Source: an uncultured Opitutia bacterium (GTDB taxonomy: Bacteria > Verrucomicrobiota > Verrucomicrobiia > Opitutales > UBA953). Taken from it: DNA of 36,617 bases. The stretch is taken from the NCBI GenBank assembly GCA_903913915.1, contig CAIWNE010000048.1, positions 1-36,617 of the forward strand. Direction: 5' to 3'. Each line of letters starts with the position of its first letter. The first letter of the stretch is position 1. The position numbers were made by a program, and so were the translations under genes. Below are positions 1 through 6,493 of the stretch, piece by piece. Below the pieces are notes generated by a model. That model was not told the origin of the DNA. It ran no database searches and saw only the letters and a list, made by a program, of their open reading frames with translations.

Positions 1-285
1 GATCTCGACACCTTGGTCACGCTCGCCCCGCTGCTCGGCCTCCTCGGGACCGTCACCGGCATCATGTCGTCCTTCAATTCCATCGGCACCGACGAACTCG
101 CCGTCACCAAGGTGACCGGCGGCATCGGCGAGGCCCTCATCGCGACCGCGGCCGGCCTCGGCATCGCCATCACGACGCTGATTCCGCTCAACGTCCTCAC
201 CACCCGTCTCGCCGGCCTGCAGGCCGACATCGAAGCCGCGGCGACCACCCTGCAGGTGGCCGCGCAGAAGCAGGCGCGCCGATGA
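1..285 (+). CDS. ExbB/TolQ/MotA-family proton channel subunit (5' truncated by window edge)
   Basis: The reading frame is open from base 1 and ends at a TGA at 283-285, so only the C-terminal 94 residues are present. They contain the glycine-rich third transmembrane region of the MotA/TolQ/ExbB family ([14 protein letters not shown]) and the downstream helix with [15 protein letters not shown], both typical of the proton-conducting inner-membrane subunit. The family forms a pentamer around an ExbD/TolR dimer and converts proton-motive force into work on the outer membrane. The stop overlaps the next start as ATGA, so the two genes are translationally coupled. ExbB versus TolQ cannot be decided from this fragment; neither tonB nor tolA follows. 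Confidence 0.9.
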   Translation, partial: DLDTLVTLAPLLGLLGTVTGIMSSFNSIGTDELAVTKVTGGIGEALIATAAGLGIAITTLIPLNVLTTRLAGLQADIEAAATTLQVAAQKQARR

Positions 286-698
286 AGATCGCCTCGCCCA
301 TCGGCCATCGCCGGCCGCGCCTCGAGATCATCCCGCTGATCGACATCATGTTCTTCCTGCTGGCGGCCTTCATGATGGTGAGCCTAACGATGCACAAGAA
401 CCGCAGCATGCCCGTGAACCTCGAGGGCGCCGCGAACGCGAAGTCCGACTTCAAGCCCGATGCCGTCACGCTGTCCGTCGACCGCGAAGGCAAGGTCTAC
501 GTCGAACGCGACCTCGTGACGCTGCCGGACCTGCGCGCCTTGCTGCTCAAACGCGTGAAGGACAACGCCGCCGTCACGGTCTACCTCGCCGGCGACCGCG
601 ATACCCCGCACGGCAAGATGATCTCCGTCCTGGACTTCGTCCGCGGCGCCGGCGTCCAGAAGGTCGCCTTCACCGTCAAATCCGCCGAGGCCCGATGA
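282..698 (+). CDS. ExbD/TolR-family biopolymer transport protein
   Basis: A 138-residue protein, normal length for ExbD/TolR. A short cytoplasmic N-terminus is followed by one membrane helix at about residues 15-36. That helix contains [12 protein letters not shown], including the single membrane aspartate (about residue 21) that carries protons in this family. The rest (residues 40-138) is the periplasmic domain. The start ATG overlaps the previous stop and the stop overlaps the next ATG, so the three genes are one operon. Together with the upstream channel subunit it should form a proton-driven motor; its cargo or outer-membrane partner is not visible. Confidence 0.92.
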   Translation: MKIASPIGHRRPRLEIIPLIDIMFFLLAAFMMVSLTMHKNRSMPVNLEGAANAKSDFKPDAVTLSVDREGKVYVERDLVTLPDLRALLLKRVKDNAAVTVYLAGDRDTPHGKMISVLDFVRGAGVQKVAFTVKSAEAR

Positions 699-1213
699 GT
701 TCCCCCTCTCGCTGGACCTACGTCTTCGCCGGCCTGTCCGTGGCCCTGGCCGCTTTCTGCGTCGTGCAGTGGCGCCGGGAGGCCGCGCTGCGGTCCGAGC
801 TCGCGGAAGCCGGCGGACAGGTCGCCGTCTCCGAGAAGAAGGCTTTCGATGCCGCCAAACTTGCCGACACCTACGCGGGCGAGATCCGGACGCTGGAAAC
901 CCGCGTCACCGAACTCAAGAAGGCGGAGGCTGGGCTGAAGAGCGACGCCCTCAAGGCGTCGACCGCGTTGCGCAAGGCCGAGGCCGGACTGCTGCAGGCC
1001 AAGGCCGACCTCGGCGCGGCCAAGGAGGCGGTCGTCAGGCAGAACGATGCCATCCGGAAGCAGAACGCCGTCATCGCCGAGCAGAACGACGGGATCCGCC
1101 GCCTCAACGAAGCCTTCAAGAAAGTCGTCGACGACCGCAACGAGGTCGTGCGCCTGCTCAACGAGCGCACGGACATGCTCAACAAACTTAACGCTGAGAA
1201 GACGGGTAAATAA
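695..1213 (+). CDS. Membrane-anchored coiled-coil protein of unknown function in the ExbBD operon
   Basis: A 172-residue protein not recognised as a named family. Residues 7-25 form a single N-terminal hydrophobic helix, and from about residue 28 to the end the sequence is heptad-like, rich in Ala, Glu, Lys and Leu, predicting a long periplasmic coiled coil. It has no lipobox and no TonB/TolA C-terminal domain. The start overlaps the exbD stop (ATGA), so it is coupled to the motor genes. Position in the operon suggests a structural or regulatory partner of the ExbBD complex, occupying the slot where TonB would be expected; this is inference. A similar architecture occurs at 27761-28375, but shared low-complexity composition does not prove homology. 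Confidence 0.75.
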   Translation: MSSPSRWTYVFAGLSVALAAFCVVQWRREAALRSELAEAGGQVAVSEKKAFDAAKLADTYAGEIRTLETRVTELKKAEAGLKSDALKASTALRKAEAGLLQAKADLGAAKEAVVRQNDAIRKQNAVIAEQNDGIRRLNEAFKKVVDDRNEVVRLLNERTDMLNKLNAEKTGK

Positions 1214-1228
1214 TGCCGTTTTCGAATC

Positions 1229-1300
1229 GTGCGTGCGGGCTAAAAACTGACGGGCATATTTAGCAGAGTTGGCGCATAAACTTGTCCGCAAACTGTCCGC
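1229..1300. repeat. Left copy of a ~72-bp direct repeat flanking the arsenic cassette (putative att site)
   Basis: This segment matches 3735-3805 in the same orientation. The core from the CATATTTAGCAGAGTTGGCG block through the end is almost identical: one substitution and one single-base indel in about 46 bp. The first 26 bp match with several substitutions. The 3' part contains a short tandem repeat, AACTTGTCCGC followed by AAACTGTCCGC. It lies 15 bp after the stop of the coiled-coil gene. No other copy was noticed in the window. Long direct repeats around a discrete functional cassette suggest sites of site-specific recombination, but no recombinase is encoded between them. Confidence 0.8.
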
Positions 1301-1345
1301 TTGGACTGCTTGCCAAAGTGGCGCGAAAGCGGTTCGACCTATTAA

Positions 1346-1663
1346 TCAGCAGCAGGATGGCGACTTCCTGCGCAGGGGCGGCGCGGCCAGGTCGACGATC
1401 TGGGAGAGGGCGGCGGTAAGCGTCGTCCGGCTGTAGTGGCACCAGCGGCCGTCTTTCCTGCATTCCACCAAGCCGCACTTCTTGAGCATCGCCAGGTGGC
1501 GGGAGACGGTGGGCTGGTCGCGTTCTACGAATTCCTGGAGGTCGCACACGCAGACCTCCTCTTTGCCGATCCGGGCGAGCAATTTGAGCCTGGTCTGGTC
1601 GGAGAGTCCGAGGCAGACCATTTCGACCGAGGTCTTCCGGGCTGCTTTCTTGACTTTGGTCAT
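1346..1663 (-). CDS. arsR: ArsR/SmtB-family metalloregulatory repressor
   Basis: A 105-residue winged-helix protein starting at the ATG at 1661-1663. The in-frame upstream extension crosses the neighbouring gene and is not credible. The DNA-recognition region QPTVSRHLAMLKKCGLVE is typical. The metalloid-binding motif of the alpha-3 helix appears as VCVCDL (residues 38-43), as in As(III)-responsive ArsR proteins, and there is an extra Cys pair at the extreme C-terminus (SPSCC). It is divergent from the DUF6428-arsC-aquaporin genes, with a dyad in the 30-50 bp gap, so it likely represses them and itself until arsenite binds. Confidence 0.92.
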   Translation of the reverse strand: MTKVKKAARKTSVEMVCLGLSDQTRLKLLARIGKEEVCVCDLQEFVERDQPTVSRHLAMLKKCGLVECRKDGRWCHYSRTTLTAALSQIVDLAAPPLRRKSPSCC

Positions 1664-1677
1664 GAGGCATAAAACAT

Positions 1678-1693
1678 ATACGCTAAAGCGTAT
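1678..1693. promoter_or_regulatory. Inverted repeat, probable ArsR operator
   Basis: The arms ATACGCT (1678-1684) and AGCGTAT (1687-1693) are perfect inverted repeats separated by AA, located between the divergent arsR and DUF6428 genes. ArsR repressors bind such short AT-flanked dyads in this position. The dyad overlaps a possible upstream start codon for DUF6428 at 1692, which argues for the later start at 1716. Assignment to ArsR is inferred from position. Confidence 0.65.
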
Positions 1694-1715
1694 GCAAGTT
1701 CTAAAGCCCGCACCG

Positions 1716-2159
1716 ATGACCCTGAGGGATTTTCGCGAGACCCTTGCCGCTGGCCCGGGCCTCGGCCTTCGCTTCCGGCTGCCGACCGGCGGCCTCACGC
1801 CGATACACCTGCACCTGACCGAGGTCGCCCGCGTCGAGAAGCGTTTCATCGACTGCGGAGGCACCGTCCGCACGGACGTCTCCGCGCGCCTGCAGCTCTG
1901 GACCGCCGATGACACGGACCACCGGGTGGGCTGTGCCAAGGCCCTGCAGATTCTGGACCGCGGGGCGGACCTTGTCGGCTCGACCGCCCTGCCGATGGAG
2001 GTGGAGTATGACTTCCCCTTGCTGACGCTTTTCCCTGTCGTCGGCTCCGTCGTCGAGGGTAACGAACGCATCTTCCTCCTCGAGGCCAAGAAGGCCGATT
2101 GCCTGGCTCCTGACGTCTGCCTGCCCAAGGCCTGTAAGCCGGGGCGCGGATGCTGCTGA
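1716..2159 (+). CDS. DUF6428-family protein of the arsenic cassette
   Basis: A 147-residue protein matching, from memory, the DUF6428 family commonly found beside arsR and arsC. Recognisable parts are an N-terminal helix, a beta-rich core with [19 protein letters not shown] (about residues 30-48), [13 protein letters not shown], and a cysteine-containing tail (DCLAPDVC...GRGCC). The start at 1716 matches the usual family N-terminus; an in-frame ATG at 1692 lies inside the presumed operator. The C-terminal cysteines could bind As(III), but the function is not established. It is the first gene of the divergent operon and its end overlaps the upstream part of the arsC frame. Confidence 0.8.
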   Translation: MTLRDFRETLAAGPGLGLRFRLPTGGLTPIHLHLTEVARVEKRFIDCGGTVRTDVSARLQLWTADDTDHRVGCAKALQILDRGADLVGSTALPMEVEYDFPLLTLFPVVGSVVEGNERIFLLEAKKADCLAPDVCLPKACKPGRGCC

Positions 2160-2176
2160 TTTTTCCCAACACCTAC

Positions 2177-2620
2177 ATGAGCAAACCCCTCGTCCTTGTT
2201 CTCTGCACCGGCAACTCCTGCCGGAGCCATCTCGCGGAGGCCATCCTCCGCCGGGCCGTCGGCGGCCTTGTCGACGTCGCCAGCGCAGGATCCAAGCCCG
2301 CCGGCTATGTCCACCCCATGGCCATTGAGGTGCTCAAGGAGATCGGCATCGACGCTTCCGGGCATCGCTCGAAGCACCTGTCCGAGTTCCTGGAGGTTCC
2401 TGTGGCCACCGTCATCACCGTCTGCGGCAACGCCGACCAGGTGTGCCCCATGTTCCCCGGCCAGATGAACCGCCATCACTGGGGCTTCAAGGATCCCGCG
2501 CATGCGACCGGCACCCCGGAGGAGATCCGCAACGAGTTTCGCCGTGTGCGCGACGAGATCAGGATGGTGTTCGAAGCCTATGCCGCCGGCCTCAAGGAAG
2601 GCGCGGCGCAAGCCAAGTGA
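2177..2620 (+). CDS. arsC: Arsenate reductase, thioredoxin-coupled low-molecular-weight phosphatase type
   Basis: A 147-residue protein of the LMW tyrosine-phosphatase fold. It carries the phosphate-loop motif CTGNSCR (Cys10 to Arg16) and a Cys pair at residues 83 and 90 (VCGNADQVC), giving the three-cysteine relay known from thioredoxin-coupled ArsC. The conserved DPA block (KDPAHATG) is also present. It reduces arsenate to arsenite in the cytoplasm. The ATG at 2177 is chosen over an in-frame start at 2150 because it places the P-loop at the normal distance from the N-terminus. It is followed after 2 bp by the aquaporin-type channel gene, the likely exit for arsenite. Confidence 0.93.
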   Translation: MSKPLVLVLCTGNSCRSHLAEAILRRAVGGLVDVASAGSKPAGYVHPMAIEVLKEIGIDASGHRSKHLSEFLEVPVATVITVCGNADQVCPMFPGQMNRHHWGFKDPAHATGTPEEIRNEFRRVRDEIRMVFEAYAAGLKEGAAQAK

Positions 2621-2622
2621 CC

Positions 2623-3267
2623 ATGCAACGCAAGGTCGCGGCGGAATTCTTTGGGACGGCCTTGCTGCTGCTCGCAGTCGCCGGTTCCGGCGTCATGGGC
2701 GATTCTTTGGCCTCCGGTAATGCTGCGGTTGCCTTGCTGGCTAACAGTCTCGCGACGGGGGCCGGCCTCTACGTCATCATCAGCCTTCTGGGGCCTGTGT
2801 CGGGGGCCCACCTCAACCCGGTCGTCACCTTGATGTCTTGGGCCGAGGGTGAATGCGACATGCGCCAGGCCTTGGCCTATGCGGCTGCTCAGGTGTCCGG
2901 TGCGGTTGCGGGTGTCTGGGCCGTGCATGGAATGTTCGGCCTCCGGGTACTTCAGTTTTCCACCAAGTCCCGGGCCACGGCGGGCCTTTGGCTCAGCGAG
3001 GTGATCGGGACGGCCTTGCTACTGCTTCTCATTCGCACGGCATCTGGACGCAAGGATGAGAAGCTTCCGGCGTACGTCGCTCTCGCCGTCACGGCAGGCT
3101 ACTGGGCGACATCCTCGACGTTCTTCGTGAACCCTGCCGCGACGATAGCCCGGAGCCTGACCGATACGTTCGTCGGGATCAGGCCCGCTGATGCTGGGCC
3201 GTTCGTCCTGGCTCAGCTGGTCGGCTTGGGGCTTGTTCTTGGCATCGCCCGCATGCTCCGTCGCTAA
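2623..3267 (+). CDS. aqpS: MIP/aquaporin-family channel, AqpS-like arsenite channel
   Basis: A 214-residue six-helix MIP protein. The two pore half-helices carry NPV (residues 65-67, in GAHLNPVVTL) and NPA (170-172, in FFVNPAATIAR), so the first box deviates from canonical NPA. The start ATG lies 2 bp after the arsC stop. In established AqpS systems, arsenate is reduced inside the cell and arsenite leaves down its gradient through the channel. No ArsB or Acr3 pump is present, which fits that pump-free strategy. Substrate selectivity cannot be proven from sequence alone. Confidence 0.88.
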   Translation: MQRKVAAEFFGTALLLLAVAGSGVMGDSLASGNAAVALLANSLATGAGLYVIISLLGPVSGAHLNPVVTLMSWAEGECDMRQALAYAAAQVSGAVAGVWAVHGMFGLRVLQFSTKSRATAGLWLSEVIGTALLLLLIRTASGRKDEKLPAYVALAVTAGYWATSSTFFVNPAATIARSLTDTFVGIRPADAGPFVLAQLVGLGLVLGIARMLRR

Positions 3268-3276
3268 GCTGGGATC

Positions 3277-3678
3277 TCACTTCCGACGGATAGTCCCATT
3301 GACGGGAACGACTGCGGCCAGGGTATTCGAGATCGAGCCGTATTTGCGGATGTTGGTGTGCAGGAGTTCGATGCGGTGGTCCGGCTCATCCGTGTCGACC
3401 ACGATGATATAGTCGACCGATACTATCTTGGGCGGGCTATTTTGACGGATCGCATGGAGTTTCACCTCCAGGCCGCGCAGAGAGAAGCCGAGGGTGGGGA
3501 GGACGCGTTCGGCGCCCTTGATGATACAGGCCGCGAGCGCCCCGAGCAGCATCTCGGCCGGGTTGAACGCATCGGCTCGGCCTTGTGGGTCCGTGTCGAC
3601 CAGCAGCCTGGCTTGCTTGGCCGCGACCTCGCTGCCATGGGCATCGATGCGGCGGGCCTGGACGTTGTATTCGAGCAT
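3277..3678 (-). CDS. OsmC-like family protein with only one of the two redox cysteines
   Basis: A 133-residue OsmC/Ohr-fold protein, convergent with the aquaporin-type gene (9-bp gap). The conserved active-site helix with NPAEMLLGALAACI is present, with Cys51 in its usual place. The second conserved cysteine, normally in a C-terminal segment resembling KYCPV, is replaced (IRKYGSISNTLAAVV), and no other Cys exists in the chain. The classical two-cysteine peroxidase mechanism therefore looks impossible, and this resembles OsmC relatives of unknown function. It lies inside the direct repeats, so it belongs to the cassette. A role in oxidative stress during arsenic exposure is inference. Confidence 0.88.
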   Translation of the reverse strand: MLEYNVQARRIDAHGSEVAAKQARLLVDTDPQGRADAFNPAEMLLGALAACIIKGAERVLPTLGFSLRGLEVKLHAIRQNSPPKIVSVDYIIVVDTDEPDHRIELLHTNIRKYGSISNTLAAVVPVNGTIRRK

Positions 3679-3734
3679 GTGCGAATGATGTCACCTTCTC
3701 CGCATTATGGCACATTAATGATATCTGAATGTCT

Positions 3735-3805
3735 GTGCTTGCGTGCAAAAAACAGAGCGGCATATTTAGCAGAGTTGGCGGATAACTTGTCCGCAAACTG
3801 TCCGC
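3735..3805. repeat. Right copy of the ~72-bp direct repeat flanking the arsenic cassette (putative att site)
   Basis: Same orientation as 1229-1300 and nearly identical over the core of about 46 bp, ending with the same tandem TGTCCGC-containing units. Recombination between the two copies would remove about 2.5 kb as a circle carrying exactly arsR, DUF6428, arsC, the channel gene and the OsmC-like gene. It lies in an AT-richer intergenic region (3679-3947) just upstream of the tRNA-like scrap at 3856. Confidence 0.8.
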
Positions 3806-3855
3806 AAAAAAGTTCAGTTGTTGAAGTTCAACGACATACGAACGCGGAAATTTCC

Positions 3856-3876
3856 TTCGAATCCCATCCTCTCCGC
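3856..3876 (+). other. Fragment resembling the 3' end of a serine tRNA gene
   Basis: These 21 bases read as a T-loop (TTCGAAT), the 3' T-stem strand (CCCAT), a 3' acceptor strand (CCTCTCC) and a discriminator G, as in tRNA-Ser genes. The bases just upstream cannot form the matching T-stem or any tRNA body, so this is only a 3' end. Such scraps are left where integrases use tRNA genes as attachment sites. No complete tRNA-Ser is present in the window. A chance match remains possible. Confidence 0.45.
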
Positions 3877-3947
3877 GGGATTCGGGCGGACGAAGGTAGG
3901 TTCCGGGTAGACCTCTGTCGGCGGCGGGGTAGAAAAGCCTCACCCCC

Positions 3948-5072
3948 ATGGAGACTCCTGCCCCGAAGTCCGAACGTCTATTATCCCTCGATGCCCTGCG
4001 CGGCTTCGATCTTTTCTGGATCGTCGGCGGCCACGGCATCCTGCTGGCCCTTTTCAAGCTGACCGAATGGGGGTGGGTCGGCGCGATCGACGCGCAGCTG
4101 AAGCACGTCGATTGGAACGGCTTCCAGGCTTACGACCTGATCTTCCCGTTGTTCCTCTTCATGGCGGGCGTCTCGACGCCGTACTCGCTGACGCGTCGCC
4201 TCACGGAAGGAGCCCGCGGCGAAGTCTGCCGCAAGATCGTGCAGCGTGGCCTGATCCTCGTCCTGCTCGGCATCATTTATAACAACGGCCTCCAGTGGAA
4301 GGGGCTCGATAATATGCGTTTCGGCAGCGTGCTCGGGCGCATCGGCCTCGCCGGCATGTTCGCCCAGTTGATCTTCGCCTTCCACTTCGAATCACCCAAG
4401 CGACTTTGGTATTGGTTGGCCGGCATCCTCCTCGGCTATTGGGCGGTCATGTCGTTCGGCCATGCGCCGGGCTTCGCCCCGGGCGACCTGACGATGGAGG
4501 GCAACTTCGCCAGTTATGTCGACCGTCTGCTCCTGCCCGGCAAGCTGCACAAGAAGATCCACGACCCCGAAGGCCTGCTCGCGATGATCCCGGCGATCGG
4601 CAACGCGTTGCTCGGCATCCTGGCCGGCCTCTGGCTGCGCCGTTCTTCGGAAGAGGTCTCCGGCGACCGCAAGGCCGCCGGCTTGGCGCTCGCCGGTCTC
4701 GCGTTCCTCGTGGTGGGCGGCCTCTGGGGCTTCGTCTTCCCGCTGAACAAGAACCTTTGGACCAGCTCGTTCGTCCTCTGGACCTGCGGGTGGGGCAGCC
4801 TGCTGCTGGCGTTCTTCTACTGGACGATCGATGTCCGCGGCTGGCTGCGCGCCTTCGGCGCCTTCTTCGCCGTCATCGGCATGAACTCCGTGCTGATCTA
4901 CCTCTCCGGCAAGTTCATAAGCTACGACTACACCGCGCAGGCCTTGTTCGGCGGTCTCGCCAAGGTGATGTCGCCGGCCGCGGGCGCGTTGCTCCTCGCC
5001 GTCGGACTCTTCGCCGTCGAGTGGACGCTCTTCTGGTTCCTCAAGCGCCAGAAGCTGTTCCTCAAGGTGTAG
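3948..5072 (+). CDS. NagX-like multipass membrane protein (DUF5009/heparan-alpha-glucosaminide N-acetyltransferase family)
   Basis: A 374-residue integral membrane protein with about ten hydrophobic segments. The N-terminal signature RLLSLDALRGFDLFWI, followed by LIFPLFLFMAGVS, is typical of the NagX/YeiB/HGSNAT acyltransferase superfamily, where the membrane protein acetylates glycans or amino sugars using acetyl-CoA. The C-terminal part (FFAVIGMNSVLIYL) also fits. The start ATG at 3948 directly precedes the signature. It is the first gene after the arsenic cassette and its composition matches the chromosomal background. The acceptor substrate is unknown. Confidence 0.75.
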   Translation: METPAPKSERLLSLDALRGFDLFWIVGGHGILLALFKLTEWGWVGAIDAQLKHVDWNGFQAYDLIFPLFLFMAGVSTPYSLTRRLTEGARGEVCRKIVQRGLILVLLGIIYNNGLQWKGLDNMRFGSVLGRIGLAGMFAQLIFAFHFESPKRLWYWLAGILLGYWAVMSFGHAPGFAPGDLTMEGNFASYVDRLLLPGKLHKKIHDPEGLLAMIPAIGNALLGILAGLWLRRSSEEVSGDRKAAGLALAGLAFLVVGGLWGFVFPLNKNLWTSSFVLWTCGWGSLLLAFFYWTIDVRGWLRAFGAFFAVIGMNSVLIYLSGKFISYDYTAQALFGGLAKVMSPAAGALLLAVGLFAVEWTLFWFLKRQKLFLKV

Positions 5073-5123
5073 GGCAGGGCGGGTCTGGCTTGTCTTCCTC
5101 GTCGCGACGATGAGGCTGGCCGC

Positions 5124-5528
5124 ATGAGCGAAACCGAGCTGAAGGTCCCCCGTGGCGACATCATCGCCCGTGGCGTGCTTTGCCATTGTCCGAACTGCGG
5201 GAAGCGCGGCCTGCTCGCTTCCTGGTTCCGCCTGAACAAGGCGTGCGCCGCCTGCGGCATGGACCTCGCCCGCTCGGCCGGCATCTACTCCGGCACGACC
5301 TCCATCGGTTACGTCGCCGCCATCCTGTTCGTCATCATCCCCGTCTGTTTCCTCGTCGGCTTCAAGGTGCTCTCCGTCAAGGCCGGCGTCCTGCTGGGCA
5401 TCTTCGGTTCCTTCGGTTTCATCGTCCTGATCTACCCCGTCATGCTCTGCTGGATGGTCATGGCCTATCACGTCGCCATGCCGGGCGAACTCCCCGCCAA
5501 CGGCGGCCGGGAGGGACGGGACGAGTGA
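5124..5528 (+). CDS. DUF983-family zinc-ribbon membrane protein
   Basis: A 134-residue protein. The N-terminal third carries two CxxC knuckles (CPNCGKRG and CAACGMDL, residues 20-50), predicting a cytoplasmic zinc ribbon. Two hydrophobic helices follow (about residues 63-85 and 88-115). This arrangement is typical of DUF983, whose biochemical role is not established. It follows the NagX-like gene by 51 bp on the same strand and may be co-transcribed with it. Confidence 0.8.
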   Translation: MSETELKVPRGDIIARGVLCHCPNCGKRGLLASWFRLNKACAACGMDLARSAGIYSGTTSIGYVAAILFVIIPVCFLVGFKVLSVKAGVLLGIFGSFGFIVLIYPVMLCWMVMAYHVAMPGELPANGGREGRDE

Positions 5529-5548
5529 CCCTTAGGGTCTTGACTTAC

Positions 5549-5572
5549 ATCTTCGTATCTAGATAAGAAGAT
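5549..5572. promoter_or_regulatory. 24-bp near-perfect dyad upstream of metF, probable operator
   Basis: The left arm ATCTTCGTATCT (5549-5560) is followed without spacer by the right arm AGATAAGAAGAT (5561-5572); 11 of 12 positions are complementary. It is strikingly AT-rich for this genome and ends 7 bp before the metF ATG. A TTGACT hexamer at 5540-5545 could be a -35 element, putting the dyad over the core promoter and leader. It lacks the GC-rich stem and T-run of a terminator. A repressor of methionine/one-carbon genes is plausible (SahR-type ArsR-family repressors are one known class), but the identity is not shown. Confidence 0.65.
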
Positions 5573-5579
5573 ACTTCGG

Positions 5580-6458
5580 ATGTCCCGCTCCCTGCTCATC
5601 GACGCCCTCCGCAGCCCCGTGCGCCCCACGGTGTCGGTGGAGTTCTTTCCGCCCAAGGACGCGGAAGGCGGCGCGCGCATGCTCAAGGTCGCCGAGACGC
5701 TCAGGCCGCTCGGCATCGATTTCGCCTCCCTGACTTACGGCGCCGGCGGCACTTCCCGGGACACCACGATCACCTACGGCGCCGAGTTGGTGAAGATGGG
5801 CATCCCGCTCATCGGCCACCTCACCTGCGTCGGGCATGCCCGGGCCGAGCTGGCCGGCATCATCGCACAGTACGACCGGGCCGGCTTCTCCGGCATCCTC
5901 GCCTTGCGCGGCGATCCGCCCAAGGGCCAGAAGGATTTCGTCGCCCACCCCGAGGGTTTCGCTCACGCGCAGGGTCTCGTCCGCCTGATCGCCGACGAAC
6001 GCCCCGGTCGTTTCGCCGTCGGCGTCGCCGGTTTCCCCGAGCGGCATCCGGACGCCATCGACGACCTCTCCGACATCCGTTTCCTCGCCGGCAAGGTCGC
6101 GGCCGGAGCGGACTTCGTCACCACGCAGCTTTTCCTCGATAACGAGGATTACTTCCGCTTCGTCGCCCGCGCCCGCGCCGCCGGCGTGACGGCCCCGATC
6201 CTTCCCGGCGTCATGCCGGTCCTTTCGCTCAAGCAGGCCCGTAATTTCTGCGGCTTCTGCAAGGCTCGCATCCCTGACGCGCTGGTTCGCGAGCTCGAAG
6301 CCTGCGGTCCGGACGAGGAGGCCCAGCGCAAGGTCGGTGTCTCCTGGGCCGTGCGCCAGGTCCGCGGCCTGGTCGCGCGCGGCGCCCCCGGTTACCACGT
6401 CTACATCCTCAACAAGGCCGAGTCGGCGGTGGATCTCTTCGCGGCCCTGCGGGCCTGA
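5580..6458 (+). CDS. metF: Methylenetetrahydrofolate reductase
   Basis: A 292-residue TIM-barrel flavoprotein of normal MetF length. Visible family motifs are VSVEFFPPKD near the N-terminus, FASLTYGAGGTSRD, GHLTCVG, ILALRGDPP, FVTTQLFLDNEDYFRF and PILPGVMPV. It reduces 5,10-methylene-THF to 5-methyl-THF, the methyl donor for methionine synthesis. The start ATG at 5580 is fixed by the conserved N-terminus and by the dyad immediately upstream. It ties functionally to the glycine cleavage enzyme at 9934-12915, which feeds methylene-THF. Confidence 0.96.
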   Translation: MSRSLLIDALRSPVRPTVSVEFFPPKDAEGGARMLKVAETLRPLGIDFASLTYGAGGTSRDTTITYGAELVKMGIPLIGHLTCVGHARAELAGIIAQYDRAGFSGILALRGDPPKGQKDFVAHPEGFAHAQGLVRLIADERPGRFAVGVAGFPERHPDAIDDLSDIRFLAGKVAAGADFVTTQLFLDNEDYFRFVARARAAGVTAPILPGVMPVLSLKQARNFCGFCKARIPDALVRELEACGPDEEAQRKVGVSWAVRQVRGLVARGAPGYHVYILNKAESAVDLFAALRA

Positions 6459-6493
6459 GGTTCCAATAAGTTTGCCGTTCCTCGGTCGGAGGG

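Noticed and set aside
1229-1300. Possible integron attC site
   Set aside because: The core-site consensus of attC (GTTRRRY with RYYYAAC partner) and its long imperfect palindrome were not found, and no intI is present.
2443-2622. In-frame upstream extension of the aquaporin gene
   Set aside because: It overlaps arsC and does not resemble any MIP N-terminus; the ATG at 2623 gives a normal-length channel.
5529-5579. SAM riboswitch upstream of metF
   Set aside because: The gap is only 51 bp and is dominated by one dyad; too short for any known SAM aptamer with an expression platform.
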